Shown piece by piece: positions 8,078-17,097 of a DNA stretch of 44,364 nucleotides. The position numbers were made by a program, and so were the translations under genes. Source of the stretch: JANMQK01 sp031370485 (GTDB lineage Bacteria > Acidobacteriota > Polarisedimenticolia > Gp22-AA2); NCBI GenBank assembly GCA_031370485.1, contig JANMQK010000197.1, positions 1 through 44,364 on the forward strand, written 5' to 3'. The stretch's first letter is position 1; each line of letters begins with the position of its first letter. Under the pieces are notes generated by a model. The model searched no databases. It was not told where the DNA came from and worked only from the letters and a program-made list of their open reading frames with translations.

Positions 8078-9420
8078 CAGCGCGAGGTCCCGGGCGCCGG
8101 CCAGGCGTGCACGATCTGATCGAGCCGTTGGGCCAGCAGAGCGGCCTGTCCACGCACGTCGAACGTTTCGATGAAGGCGCGATCGCCCCGCCCGAAGGGC
8201 GTTCCCCGCTCGTAGGCGCTCAGTATCGACTCGATTGCCGAAGCGATTCCGGGTGTGTCCCCGGGGTCGACGATCGGACCCGCACCCGCACGACGAGTGA
8301 TCTCCTCGTTGGGACGCGTGTCGCGCAGCAGGGAGAGGACCGGGATCTCGAGGTGGATGTAGTCGTAGATCTTCTGGGCCACCTGCGCCTCGGTGTAATA
8401 GAGGATGTTGAGGAGGAGGTGCGCCCTCCGGATGATGGGGACGGTGTCCTTCTTGTCCATCCGGGGCAGGATCTCGACGAGCGATTCCACCCCGCACTGC
8501 CGGGCGCAGGCGGAGAGGGTCTCGGCCTCGCGGGTCCAGGGTTTCGCCCCGACGAAGGTTGCGTGGACTCCACCCGGCCCGAACGCGCCGCGATCGGAGA
8601 GCCGCCGCAGGGCCTCCAGGAAAGGCCCGGGCCGCTGGACCGACAGCGGTTCTCCGGCCGTGTCCTTGCCTTCCACGGGACCGTAGAGCGTGCCGCTGTA
8701 AACGATCTCGAACCGCTGGCCGGGACGCCACGCCGGCCGGACCGGCGGTCCCAGTTCTTCCGGGTCGTAGCCGTTGGGGAGGACCAGGCAGCGACCGGCG
8801 ATCTGCGGGTTGCGGGCCAGAAACATCTCCTTCATCCGCTCGTGGTTGGCGATGACCAGCTGGGCGCGTGACAGTATCCGCCGTTCCAGCCAGGCGTCGG
8901 CCCGTTTCCTCCAGCCCGGGACGGGCCACCAGGGGTGGTCGAGCCAGACGTCTCGATAGTCGAGGACGAGAGGGGCCCGGAAGCGGGAGGCGAGCATGCG
9001 TCCCAGAAGGAAAACCGAGAACGGCGGACCCGAGCAGAAGACCAGGGAGACGCGCCGGCCGCGCAGGGCACGCCGGGCGGCCGCGAACCCGGAGGGGGTC
9101 CAGAGAATCTGCGGGTCGGGGAAAAACACCGCCTCGCGAAGCCGCGCCCTGAGCCAGGAAGGGCGATCGGGGGAGGTCGCGGCTGGAGGCTTCGGGGCCA
9201 CGACCGTGGGGCCCGCTTTCGGGGCGAAAAAGCCGCGGGCGGTCACCGATTCGAAGTTGGCGGTCCCGTCATCTCCCGCGCCCGCGGGCGCCGGCCCGCT
9301 GAGAACCGTGACACCCCAGCCGGCCGCGGCGAGCTGCCGCGTGAGCTTGATGGTTCGGTGGACCCCGGTGCCGCCCCCCGAGGGATGCCAGAAGGTCACG
9401 TAGAGGAGTGTCTTTTCCAT
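8077..9420 (-). CDS. Glycosyltransferase, GT4/WbuB-like
   Basis: 447 residues from ATG 9420, overlapping the flippase stop as TGATG; an in-frame ATG five codons earlier lies inside the flippase gene and is less likely. The N-terminal YVTFWHPSGGGTGVH and the later VLDYRDVWLDHPWW are characteristic of WbuB/ExoL-like GT-B transferases, as is VYSGTLYG before the donor domain. The usual E-x7-E is replaced by EAQVAQKIYDYIHLEIPVL, which is normal in this subgroup. It probably transfers a HexNAc or deoxy sugar to the growing lipid-linked oligosaccharide. The donor is inferred only from the subgroup. Confidence 0.83.
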   Translation of the reverse strand: MEKTLLYVTFWHPSGGGTGVHRTIKLTRQLAAAGWGVTVLSGPAPAGAGDDGTANFESVTARGFFAPKAGPTVVAPKPPAATSPDRPSWLRARLREAVFFPDPQILWTPSGFAAARRALRGRRVSLVFCSGPPFSVFLLGRMLASRFRAPLVLDYRDVWLDHPWWPVPGWRKRADAWLERRILSRAQLVIANHERMKEMFLARNPQIAGRCLVLPNGYDPEELGPPVRPAWRPGQRFEIVYSGTLYGPVEGKDTAGEPLSVQRPGPFLEALRRLSDRGAFGPGGVHATFVGAKPWTREAETLSACARQCGVESLVEILPRMDKKDTVPIIRRAHLLLNILYYTEAQVAQKIYDYIHLEIPVLSLLRDTRPNEEITRRAGAGPIVDPGDTPGIASAIESILSAYERGTPFGRGDRAFIETFDVRGQAALLAQRLDQIVHAWPAPGTSR

Positions 9421-11054
9421 CAGCGCTTCATCCACGGAAGCGCCAGCCCCGCCATCCTGCCGATCACGCGCACTTCCTCGACCCGCAGGAGGCGGAGCGA
9501 GCCGAAATAGGCCGCCGCGGCGATCGCCAGCCCCGAGACCACCTCCGCCAGGCGGATCGACTCGCGGGAGATGTCCTGGAACCGCTCGAACGCGGCGCTG
9601 CCGAAGAACAGCATCGCGCCCATGAGAGCGGCGCAGAAGAGGACCTTCGCCGTGAACGAGGTGTCGCCCTGGACGTGCACTTCGATGCCTTCCCGGCGCA
9701 CGAGATACCCCAGCAGTATGGCCAGCGCCAGGGTGACGAGGGATGTGGACAGGGCGATGCCGCTGATTCCAAAAGGGCCCATCAGGACGTAGTCGAGCGC
9801 AGCGTTCAGGATGATGGCGGCGGCCGCGGCCCAGCCGATGGCCCGGAGCCGGCGCCGCGCCACCAGGACCCGCCAGTAAAGCGCGAGATAGCCGGCGAAC
9901 AGGACCTGCGGCGCGAAGCAGGCGAGGATGACACCGACCGAAGCCGTGGCCGCGGAGTCGAACTCGCCACGCTCGAAGAGGAGGCGGGCGACCGGGGCGC
10001 CGAACACCAGGCAGCCGGCGCTGAGCGGCGCGGTCAGCAGGAGCATGTGGCGCAGGTTGACCCGCAGCAGCCGCCCGAGATCGGACGTCCCCCGGCCGAC
10101 GGCCATCGTGAAGACCGGGAGCGCCACCTCGGCGAGGGAGTAGGTCGTGAGGGATTCGGCTCCCGACATGATGACGAACGCAAATCCCATGAGCGCGATG
10201 CTCCCGACCGGGAGGAAAGAGCCGAAGGCGTTGTCAACCAGGAGGTTGACCTGCCCGAAATTCGACCCGAGGCTCATCCAGAGAAAATCGCTCCAGCGCC
10301 ACGTAGCCGGCGCGCCGCGCGCGGCTTCGCCCGGCGGCGGTGGTTCGAAGCCGGGCGGGTCCTTGATGCCGCGTCCCATGATCAGGAGCAGGGCCAGGAC
10401 CGACAGGGCGGACCCCGCGAGAGCGCCCAGCGCGAGCGCGAAGATCCCGAGCCTGTCGACGAGAAGGACGAGGACGGCGAGCGTGGCGACGCTGGTCACG
10501 AGGTTCGCCAGGCCCGGGGCCGAAAAGCTCATGCGGCTGTGAAAAAGGGAGCGGAGCACGGCGAAGACGACGGAGGCCACCATGGCCATCGCCGCCAGGA
10601 TGAGAAGCTTACCGGCGAGCTCCACCTGTGACGGACCGAAGCCCGGGGCGACAACCCGGATAAAAAGCCGCGGGAAGAGGAGCGCCACGCCGACCACGGG
10701 AGCCAGCGCGAGCCCCAGGCGGCGCAGCGTGGCGCGCACGAGCGCCATCTGGCCGGCGGCGCCCTGCGTGCGTCCCGCTTCGGCGAGCGAGACCATGAGC
10801 ATGGAGTAGATGCCGCCGAGCAGGATCGTCGAGAGCAGGTTGGGGCCGGTCTGCGCGATGACGTAGCAGTCCTTCTCGAGGCTGGTACCGAAATACCTGG
10901 CGGAGAAGACACCCAGGACGATCGCAAGGAGCGCGGCAAGACCGCGGAACGTGGAGACGACCATCACCGACGCCAGCGAGCCGCCGGGCTTGCGCGGACT
11001 TGTCTCCCCGGCCGGCCCGCTCGCGGGCGGCTCTTCAGAGATCGGCGACGGCAT
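9420..11054 (-). CDS. MurJ/MviN-like MOP-superfamily flippase
   Basis: 544 residues, strongly hydrophobic, with about 14 predicted membrane helices, the first near residues 28-50. Segments such as FSARYFGTSLEKDCYVIAQT (49-68), VVAPGFGPSQ and ARLLFERGEFDS are hallmarks of the MviN/MurJ group. MurJ moves lipid II; homologues inside polysaccharide loci are thought to flip lipid-linked repeat units, and the position between glycosyltransferase and asparagine-synthase-like genes favours that role. The start overlaps the preceding gene by 20 bases. A housekeeping MurJ function is possible but less likely given this context. Confidence 0.85.
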   Translation of the reverse strand: MPSPISEEPPASGPAGETSPRKPGGSLASVMVVSTFRGLAALLAIVLGVFSARYFGTSLEKDCYVIAQTGPNLLSTILLGGIYSMLMVSLAEAGRTQGAAGQMALVRATLRRLGLALAPVVGVALLFPRLFIRVVAPGFGPSQVELAGKLLILAAMAMVASVVFAVLRSLFHSRMSFSAPGLANLVTSVATLAVLVLLVDRLGIFALALGALAGSALSVLALLLIMGRGIKDPPGFEPPPPGEAARGAPATWRWSDFLWMSLGSNFGQVNLLVDNAFGSFLPVGSIALMGFAFVIMSGAESLTTYSLAEVALPVFTMAVGRGTSDLGRLLRVNLRHMLLLTAPLSAGCLVFGAPVARLLFERGEFDSAATASVGVILACFAPQVLFAGYLALYWRVLVARRRLRAIGWAAAAAIILNAALDYVLMGPFGISGIALSTSLVTLALAILLGYLVRREGIEVHVQGDTSFTAKVLFCAALMGAMLFFGSAAFERFQDISRESIRLAEVVSGLAIAAAAYFGSLRLLRVEEVRVIGRMAGLALPWMKR

Positions 11055-12969
11055 TGGAGGAGAACTCGTCGGCGATCGACCGGGCGAAACGTCCCGAGCC
11101 GAAAACCTCGTCGAGCCAGAGTTCGAGCATGACCACCGAGAGCCGCAGGATCACCCTGGCCTCGGGCTCTTTGGGGTCGAACGCCGCCAGCGTCTGGAAG
11201 GCGCCGGGGTCAACGAGGTTCATCTCGGCCGCCCGGCCGCCGGGCATGAGACGGCGGTAAACCCCGTTCCAGAACCCGGCGTGGCGCTCCTGCAGGAAGC
11301 GGATGTTGCCTCCGTAGCCGATCTTCCGCGCGTAGACGAGCTGCCGGGGAAACCGCCGCTCGAAGAGGCGTTTCAGGATCTTCTTGTTCAGAAGCGGGTT
11401 CGTGTCCACCTTGTAGTGCCAGGGGAGCGACGCGGCGAACTCGACCATCCGCGCGTCCAGGTAGGGCGAACGGAACTCGAGGCTCTGCGACATCCCGACG
11501 CCGTCCGAGATCATCACGTGGTTGTGGTGGAGCGACACCATCAGGTCGGCAAAAATCGCCCCGTCGATGACGTTTCCGACCCGCGCCGCCTCGAGCCAGT
11601 CGACCACGAGATCCCGGACCTCCTCCACCCCGCCCAGGGCCTCGGGATCGCGGCAGCCGACGGCCGCCAGGTTCCCCCTCATCTTGCGCTCGAGGGCGGC
11701 GCCCACGGCGCGGGCAACGGGGAGGCCGTGGATCTCGACCCGGGGCTCCAGCCAGGCCCGCAGATGCGGCAGCGCCTTCACGGCCGCAAGGCCGCCGGCC
11801 GCCCTTGCGAGGAGGCGCTTGGCCAGAGGGTGACGCCGCAAGAGGGAGTAGTAGTCATACCCTCCGAGGACCTCGTCCCCGCCGTCCCCGCAGAGAACGA
11901 CGGTCACCCCCTTGCTGCGGATGAACTCGCACATCTGCAGCCGGTAGATGATCGAGGGCTCCGAGATCGGCTCGCCGAAGTGGTCGAGGATCTGGAGCAT
12001 GGTCTCGGGACGCAGCCGGAAGATGTGCTCGCTGTGATCCGTCGCGAGGCTCGTCGCGACCATCCGGGCGCGCAGGAACTCCTCGTCGGTTTCCGACCCG
12101 CCGCAGGAGAACGTGCGCATCTGGTCGGTGTGCCGTCTCATCGCGACCGCGACGCAGCTGGAGTCGACCCCTCCCGAGAGAAGCAACCCGATCGGAACGT
12201 CGCTGACCATCATCGAGGAGACGGTGGCGTCGAGGGTCTCCTGGAGACGCTCGGCCGATTCCTCGAAGGAGGCCGTGGTCTTCCGGCTGAAGTCCGGGGC
12301 CCAGTAGCGCCGCATCCTCAGCCCGTGGCGATCGACGGTCAGGGTGTGCGCCGGCGGTAGCTTCTTGATCGCCGCGTAGGCGGTCCTCGGGTAGGGTATC
12401 GCTTTGCCCGACCCGAGAAAGGCCCCGAGGGCGACCCGGTCGGGGTCCCGGGGCACCTCCGGATCGGCCAGCATGGCGCGGATCTCGGACGCAAAAGTGA
12501 AGGTGCCGCCGTGGTCCGAATAGACGAGCGGCTTCTCGCCGGTGCGGTCGCGGGCCAGGAACAGGGTCTGGCGCGGGGCGTCCCAGATGGCGAACGCGAA
12601 CATGCCGATGAGCCTCCCGACACAATCCGGGCCCAGCTCGAGGTACGAGCGGAGCACGACCTCCGTGTCGGACCTGCTGCGGAAGCGATGTCCGCGGGAT
12701 TCGAGCCAGGCCCGCAGCTCCTTGAAGTTGTAGATCTCGCCGTTGTAGGTGATGGTGCAGCCCCGCGCCTCGTCGCCCATCGGCTGGTGGCCGAGCGGGG
12801 AGAGGTCGATGATGCTGAGGCGCGTGTGCCCCAGGCCGACGCGGCCCGAGATTTCGAGCCCCTCGTCGTCCGGGCCGCGGTGGCGCTGCCTGCGGTTCAT
12901 CTCGCGCAGGACTCCCGCGTCGATGGGCGCGTCGGCACGGTAGCGATAGATGCCGGCGATGCCGCACAT
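11035..12969 (-). CDS. asnB: Asparagine synthase-like glutamine amidotransferase (first paralogue)
   Basis: 644 residues from ATG 12969 (MCGIAGI), overlapping the stop of the next paralogue as TGATG. After removal of Met, Cys2 is the N-terminal nucleophile of the class II glutaminase domain (about 2-200), with RGPDDEG and YNGEIYNF as supporting motifs. The PP-loop LSGGVDSS (264-271) starts the ATP-dependent synthetase domain. Asn synthase makes asparagine from aspartate and glutamine; copies in polysaccharide loci are thought to amidate uronic acids. The presence of UDP-glucose dehydrogenase in this window makes that plausible. Free asparagine synthesis cannot be excluded. Confidence 0.88.
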   Translation of the reverse strand: MCGIAGIYRYRADAPIDAGVLREMNRRQRHRGPDDEGLEISGRVGLGHTRLSIIDLSPLGHQPMGDEARGCTITYNGEIYNFKELRAWLESRGHRFRSRSDTEVVLRSYLELGPDCVGRLIGMFAFAIWDAPRQTLFLARDRTGEKPLVYSDHGGTFTFASEIRAMLADPEVPRDPDRVALGAFLGSGKAIPYPRTAYAAIKKLPPAHTLTVDRHGLRMRRYWAPDFSRKTTASFEESAERLQETLDATVSSMMVSDVPIGLLLSGGVDSSCVAVAMRRHTDQMRTFSCGGSETDEEFLRARMVATSLATDHSEHIFRLRPETMLQILDHFGEPISEPSIIYRLQMCEFIRSKGVTVVLCGDGGDEVLGGYDYYSLLRRHPLAKRLLARAAGGLAAVKALPHLRAWLEPRVEIHGLPVARAVGAALERKMRGNLAAVGCRDPEALGGVEEVRDLVVDWLEAARVGNVIDGAIFADLMVSLHHNHVMISDGVGMSQSLEFRSPYLDARMVEFAASLPWHYKVDTNPLLNKKILKRLFERRFPRQLVYARKIGYGGNIRFLQERHAGFWNGVYRRLMPGGRAAEMNLVDPGAFQTLAAFDPKEPEARVILRLSVVMLELWLDEVFGSGRFARSIADEFSSNAVADL

Positions 12970-14867
12970 CAGCGCCCGAGCCTCCGTTCCTCGAATACGG
13001 GCTGCGGGGCCCCGGGGCGGTTCCTGACGCAGGCCTCGTGCCACGCCGTGATCATGACCAGCTCACGGACGAGCGGCTCGTGGCGATCGTCGCCGGCGAG
13101 GTAGGCCGACACGACGCGGCCGAGGCGGGCCGCATCGAACGGCCCGTCGCGTACCGGGGCCGCTTCCGGGAGGCGTGAGACAGCGTCCCGCAGCGCCGGC
13201 ACCTGCCGGAGATAGCGCGACCAGGGCGCGGTGAAGCCCCACTTGCGGCCTTGCAGGATTGTCGCGGGGACACGCTCCGCCATGGCGCGCCTGACGAGCG
13301 GCTTTCCCTGTCCGCCGCCGAGCAGGATCGTGGAGGGGAGCGCGCCGAGCCCCTCCACCAGCCGGTAGTCCAGGAACGGTACCCGGCACTCGATCGAGGC
13401 GCCCATCGTCATCCGATCGTTGACGTCGAGGATCGAGCAGAGAAACGTGTGCTGGTCGCTGAACATCGCCTGCCGGGCCGGTTCGCCCGGGTAGAGGTCC
13501 GCCGCCTCCGCCAGGATCCGGCGGCGATACTCGAGGGGCGCTCCGGGCTGCAGGCCGATGGCCTCGAGGTCCGCGGGGAGCACGTCACAGGCGTTGTAGA
13601 GCACGGCGGACTCGAGCGACCCGAGCGCCAGGAACCGGGCCATCTTCTGGACCCGGCGCGGAAGCCCCCGGACCCCGGCGAAGCGGGCCCCGATCGGCCG
13701 GGCAGCGCCCAGGAACCAGGGGTGCCGGAGCGGACGATAGCGCACGTACCCGCCGTGGGTTTCGTCGGCCCCTTCGCCCGACAGCAGCACGGTGACCCGC
13801 GGCTTGGCATAATGGGAGATCGCGAACATGTGCAGGTCGCTCCCGTGGGCCAGCGGCCCGTCGTTCAGGAGGGATGCCGCGGCGAGGCGCCCGGGGATCG
13901 AGTCGGTCTCCACGGTCAGCTCGTGTCGCTCGAGACCCCAGCGATCGGCGACCTCCCGGGCGCGGTCCCCCTCGTCGAACTCTTTTTCCGGGAAGCGCAC
14001 GGTGAAGCTGGCCACCCCTCCCCCCGCCTGGAGGGCCAGGGTCGCCGCGACGCTCGAGGAATCGAGACCCCCGCTCAGCAATACCCCGACCGGCACGTCG
14101 CTGATCCGTCTTAGAGCGACGGCGTCGTCGAAGGTCTCCCGGAACCACGCCACCGGGTCGGCCGGGGGGGACTCCCGCGCCGACCGGACCTTCTCGGCGA
14201 AGTTCCACCAGCGGCGGGTGGTCGTCCGGCCGTCCTTCCAGAGAAGCCAGTGCGCGGGCGGGAGGCGCGTGACCCCGGCGTAGGGGGTGCGCTCGCCCGC
14301 CACGTAGCGGAAACAGAGAAGCTCTTCCCAGGTCGCGGGATCGAACCGGGCCTCGATCCCCGCGGCGAAGAGGGACTTTTCTTCGGAGGCGAAGAAGAGC
14401 GCGCCGGGCGCCTCCGCGTAGAAAAGAGGCTTGATCCCCAGTCGATCCCGCGCCAGAAAGAGGCTCCGCTCGCGCGCGTCCCAGACGGCCAGGGCGAACA
14501 TGCCGTTCAGCCGGTCGAGCATCCGTGGCCCCTCGGTCGCGTAAAGCGCCAGCACGACCTCGGTGTCGGTTTCCGTGCGGAACCGCCAGCCGCCCCCCTC
14601 GAGCCGCGAGCGCAGGTCGCGGAAGTTGTAGACCTCGCCGTTGTAGGTGATCCAGAACCTCCCGTCAGGAGTGCCCATCGGCATGCGGCCGCGCTCGGAG
14701 AGGTCGAGGATCGCCAGCCGGCGGGACCCGAGTCCGACCCCGGCTGCCATGTAGTGGCCGGCGTCGTCCGGGCCGCGGTGGACGAGGACGTCGCGCATCG
14801 CCAGGAGGGCGGCCTCGCGAATCGGGTGGCCGGGATCGCTGTGGACGATCCCGTTGATGCCGCACAT
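12969..14867 (-). CDS. asnB: Asparagine synthase-like glutamine amidotransferase (second paralogue)
   Basis: 632 residues from ATG 14867 (MCGINGI), again in a TGATG overlap. Cys2 nucleophile, RGPDDAG (31-37), YNGEVYNF (75-82) and DRLGIKPLFY (141-150) define the glutaminase domain; LSGGLDSS (264-271) is the PP-loop. All key motifs of both domains are intact, and the two neighbouring genes align over their full lengths but are clearly diverged, so this is an old duplication or co-recruitment. Likely amide donors for two different carboxylated sugars or two positions; that division is inference. Confidence 0.88.
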   Translation of the reverse strand: MCGINGIVHSDPGHPIREAALLAMRDVLVHRGPDDAGHYMAAGVGLGSRRLAILDLSERGRMPMGTPDGRFWITYNGEVYNFRDLRSRLEGGGWRFRTETDTEVVLALYATEGPRMLDRLNGMFALAVWDARERSLFLARDRLGIKPLFYAEAPGALFFASEEKSLFAAGIEARFDPATWEELLCFRYVAGERTPYAGVTRLPPAHWLLWKDGRTTTRRWWNFAEKVRSARESPPADPVAWFRETFDDAVALRRISDVPVGVLLSGGLDSSSVAATLALQAGGGVASFTVRFPEKEFDEGDRAREVADRWGLERHELTVETDSIPGRLAAASLLNDGPLAHGSDLHMFAISHYAKPRVTVLLSGEGADETHGGYVRYRPLRHPWFLGAARPIGARFAGVRGLPRRVQKMARFLALGSLESAVLYNACDVLPADLEAIGLQPGAPLEYRRRILAEAADLYPGEPARQAMFSDQHTFLCSILDVNDRMTMGASIECRVPFLDYRLVEGLGALPSTILLGGGQGKPLVRRAMAERVPATILQGRKWGFTAPWSRYLRQVPALRDAVSRLPEAAPVRDGPFDAARLGRVVSAYLAGDDRHEPLVRELVMITAWHEACVRNRPGAPQPVFEERRLGR

Positions 14868-15925
14868 CAAGACACCTCTGAGGCCAGGGAAGTGAAGACC
14901 CTCTCCCACTGGGGACGGACCTGCTCCCATCCCGAGCGCAGCGCCAGATCGCGCCCCGCGGTCGAGAGCGCCTCGGCCAGGTCGGGCTCGCGCAGAAGGC
15001 GCAGGACGGCGCCGGCCATGGCCCCGGCGTCGCCGTCCGCCACAAGAAGTCCCGTCTCGCCGTCCTTCAGAAGATCGGTCATGCCCCCCACCGCGGTGGA
15101 GACGACCGGAAGACCCATGGCGCACGCCTCCACCACCGCGACCGGCATGTTGTCAATATGGCTGGTGTTGATGAAGATGTCGGCCGAGGCCCCCTCGTGC
15201 AGCTTGCCCGGCATGTCCAGGAACCCCGGGAGCCGGAGACCATCCTCGACCCCCAGGGCGGAGGCCTCCCGGCGGACCGCCTCCTGGAGACCCTTGTCCT
15301 GCCCCCCCATGACCAGCGTGGCGGCGGGGTGCGATGCCCGGACCCGCGCCAGGACCTGCACCGCCATGAGCGGATTATAGGTCGGGTCGAACGTGCGCAT
15401 CCAGAAGAGCCGCGGCTGGAGGGCCCGCCGGCTGCGGAATGGGTACGACGTCACATCGATCACGTTGGGGATGATCCGGCAGGCGAACCCGCGCTCGCGC
15501 GCGGTCCGCGCCAGGAACGAGGTCGGGGCGACGATGATGTCCGCGCGGCGCAGCACGCGCCGCGTCCATCGCGGAAACGAGGCGAAGAACTCCGGCAGAG
15601 CGCCGCCGTGCAGCAGCATGACCATGCGAATCCTGCACCTCTTCCCGAGGAAGGAGGCGACATCCTCCACCACGAAGCTCGGGCCGCCGTACACGTGCAC
15701 GATCATGATGTCGATGGAGCGGCGCTTTCGGACGATGGTCAGGGCGATGTCGGCCAGTCGAACATAGCGGTTCACCGACGCGGAGACCGCCAACGCGGAG
15801 TAACCGGCGCTCCGGAAGAGCCTCGAGAGCCTCACCCCCTGGGTGACGACATACCCGTGGGTCTCGCCCACCATCGGCCCGACGAAGCAGAGCCGGGGCC
15901 GCGTCGTGCCGGCGGGCGGGGTCAC
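14867..15925 (-). CDS. GT4-family glycosyltransferase with D-x7-E motif
   Basis: 352 residues from GTG 15925, overlapping the acyl-CoA dehydrogenase stop as GTGA; the longer frame runs antisense-free through that gene but is only its shadow. The fold is GT-B: LCFVGPMVGETHGYV (12-26), HVYGGPSF, IIPNVIDVTSYPF, MRTFDPTYNPLMAV, and at the donor site HIDNMPVAVVE (256-266). The first glutamate of the usual E-x7-E pair is Asp258, a conservative change found in some active members. It probably builds the same glycan as the other operon members. Short length is typical. Confidence 0.85.
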   Translation of the reverse strand: MTPPAGTTRPRLCFVGPMVGETHGYVVTQGVRLSRLFRSAGYSALAVSASVNRYVRLADIALTIVRKRRSIDIMIVHVYGGPSFVVEDVASFLGKRCRIRMVMLLHGGALPEFFASFPRWTRRVLRRADIIVAPTSFLARTARERGFACRIIPNVIDVTSYPFRSRRALQPRLFWMRTFDPTYNPLMAVQVLARVRASHPAATLVMGGQDKGLQEAVRREASALGVEDGLRLPGFLDMPGKLHEGASADIFINTSHIDNMPVAVVEACAMGLPVVSTAVGGMTDLLKDGETGLLVADGDAGAMAGAVLRLLREPDLAEALSTAGRDLALRSGWEQVRPQWERVFTSLASEVS

Positions 15926-17097
15926 GAGGTGAACGCGGAGTGTCCGGTCAGGGCCTCGCCGAGGATCAGGGTGTGGATGTCGTGCGTGCCCTCGTACGTG
16001 TAGACCGACTCGATGTTGCACAGGTGGCGGAACGCCTGGTACTCGTCCATGATGCCGTTGGCGCCGAGAATCTCGCGCGCCAGGCGGGCGCACTCGCGGG
16101 CCACCCAGACATTGTTCCGCTTCCCCATCGAGATCATGGCGGGAGTCGCGCGCTTCTCGTCCTTGAGGCGGCCGATGCGCAGGGCGAGAAGCTGGCCCTT
16201 GGTGATCTCGCTGGCCATCCAGACGAGCTTCTCTTGTTGGAGCTGGAACGCGGCGATGGGGCGTCCGAAGACGACGCGGTCCCGGGCGTAGGCGAGCGCC
16301 TCGTCGAACATGGCCAGCGCGGAGCCCACGCCCCCCCAGGCGATGCCGTAGCGCGCCTGATTGAGGCACATGAGCGCCGACTTCAGCCCCGAGGTCCCGG
16401 GCAGGAGATTCGCGGCCGGGACCTCGCAGTCCTGGAGTATCAGCTCGGAGGTGACCGAGGCCCGCAGCGAAAACTTGGCGTGATAATCGCGGGTCGAGAA
16501 ACCGCCGGTGCCCCGCTCGACCAGGAAGCCCCGGACCTTCCCGTCCTCGCAGCGGGCCCAGACGACGGCGACGTCGGCGATCGAGCCGTTGGTAATCCAT
16601 GCTTTCGCGCCGTTCAGCACGTAGCGGTCGCCCTTCCTGGCGGCCCGCGTTTTCATGCTCGCGGGGTCGCTTCCCGCGTCGGGCTCCGTCAGGCCAAAGC
16701 ATCCGATCGCTTCCCCGCGGGCCATGGCCGGCAGCCAGCGCTCCTTCTGTTCGGGGGATCCGAACGTGGCGATCGGGTACATGCACCAGGCTCCCTGCAC
16801 CGAAACGAACGACCGCAGGCCGCTGTCGCCCCGCTCCAGCTCCTGCATGATCAGCCCGTAGGCGACGTTGTTGAGACCGGCGCAGCCGTACCCTTCGAGG
16901 TTCGAGCCGTACAGTCCCAGCCGGGCCATCTCGGGCACGAGCTGCTTCGGGAAGACCCCGTCGCGGAAGTGCTTCTCGATGATCGGCAGGACCTTGTCCG
17001 TCACGAACGCGCGCACGGTGTCGCGCACGAGACGCTCCTCGTCCTCGAGGAGATCGTCCATGAGGAGGAGATCGAGCTGGTGGAAGGGGCGCTTCAT
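15922..17097 (-). CDS. Acyl-CoA dehydrogenase, glutaryl-CoA dehydrogenase-like
   Basis: 391 residues from ATG 17097, which overlaps the thiolase stop as ATGA. The sequence follows glutaryl-CoA dehydrogenase closely along its length: ELERGDSGLRS (86-96) includes the Glu88 and Arg95 positions specific to that enzyme, GCFGLTEPDAGSDP (132-145) and KAWITN (165-170) bind FAD and substrate, and TYEGTHDIHTLILG (367-380) carries catalytic Glu369. The enzyme would oxidise and decarboxylate glutaryl-CoA to crotonyl-CoA with FAD, passing electrons to ETF. Placement inside a glycan operon is unexpected; a related acyl-CoA substrate is possible. Confidence 0.87.
   Translation of the reverse strand: MKRPFHQLDLLLMDDLLEDEERLVRDTVRAFVTDKVLPIIEKHFRDGVFPKQLVPEMARLGLYGSNLEGYGCAGLNNVAYGLIMQELERGDSGLRSFVSVQGAWCMYPIATFGSPEQKERWLPAMARGEAIGCFGLTEPDAGSDPASMKTRAARKGDRYVLNGAKAWITNGSIADVAVVWARCEDGKVRGFLVERGTGGFSTRDYHAKFSLRASVTSELILQDCEVPAANLLPGTSGLKSALMCLNQARYGIAWGGVGSALAMFDEALAYARDRVVFGRPIAAFQLQQEKLVWMASEITKGQLLALRIGRLKDEKRATPAMISMGKRNNVWVARECARLAREILGANGIMDEYQAFRHLCNIESVYTYEGTHDIHTLILGEALTGHSAFTS

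Noticed and set aside
6863..8929. A 688-codon frame that would extend the GT4 gene far upstream
   Set aside because: The extra N-terminal part is a shadow of the preceding glycosyltransferase gene; ATG 8077 in a TGATG overlap gives the normal family start.
12969..15125. Longer start for the second asparagine-synthase-like gene
   Set aside because: Class II amidotransferases need Cys as residue 2; only ATG 14867 gives MCG.
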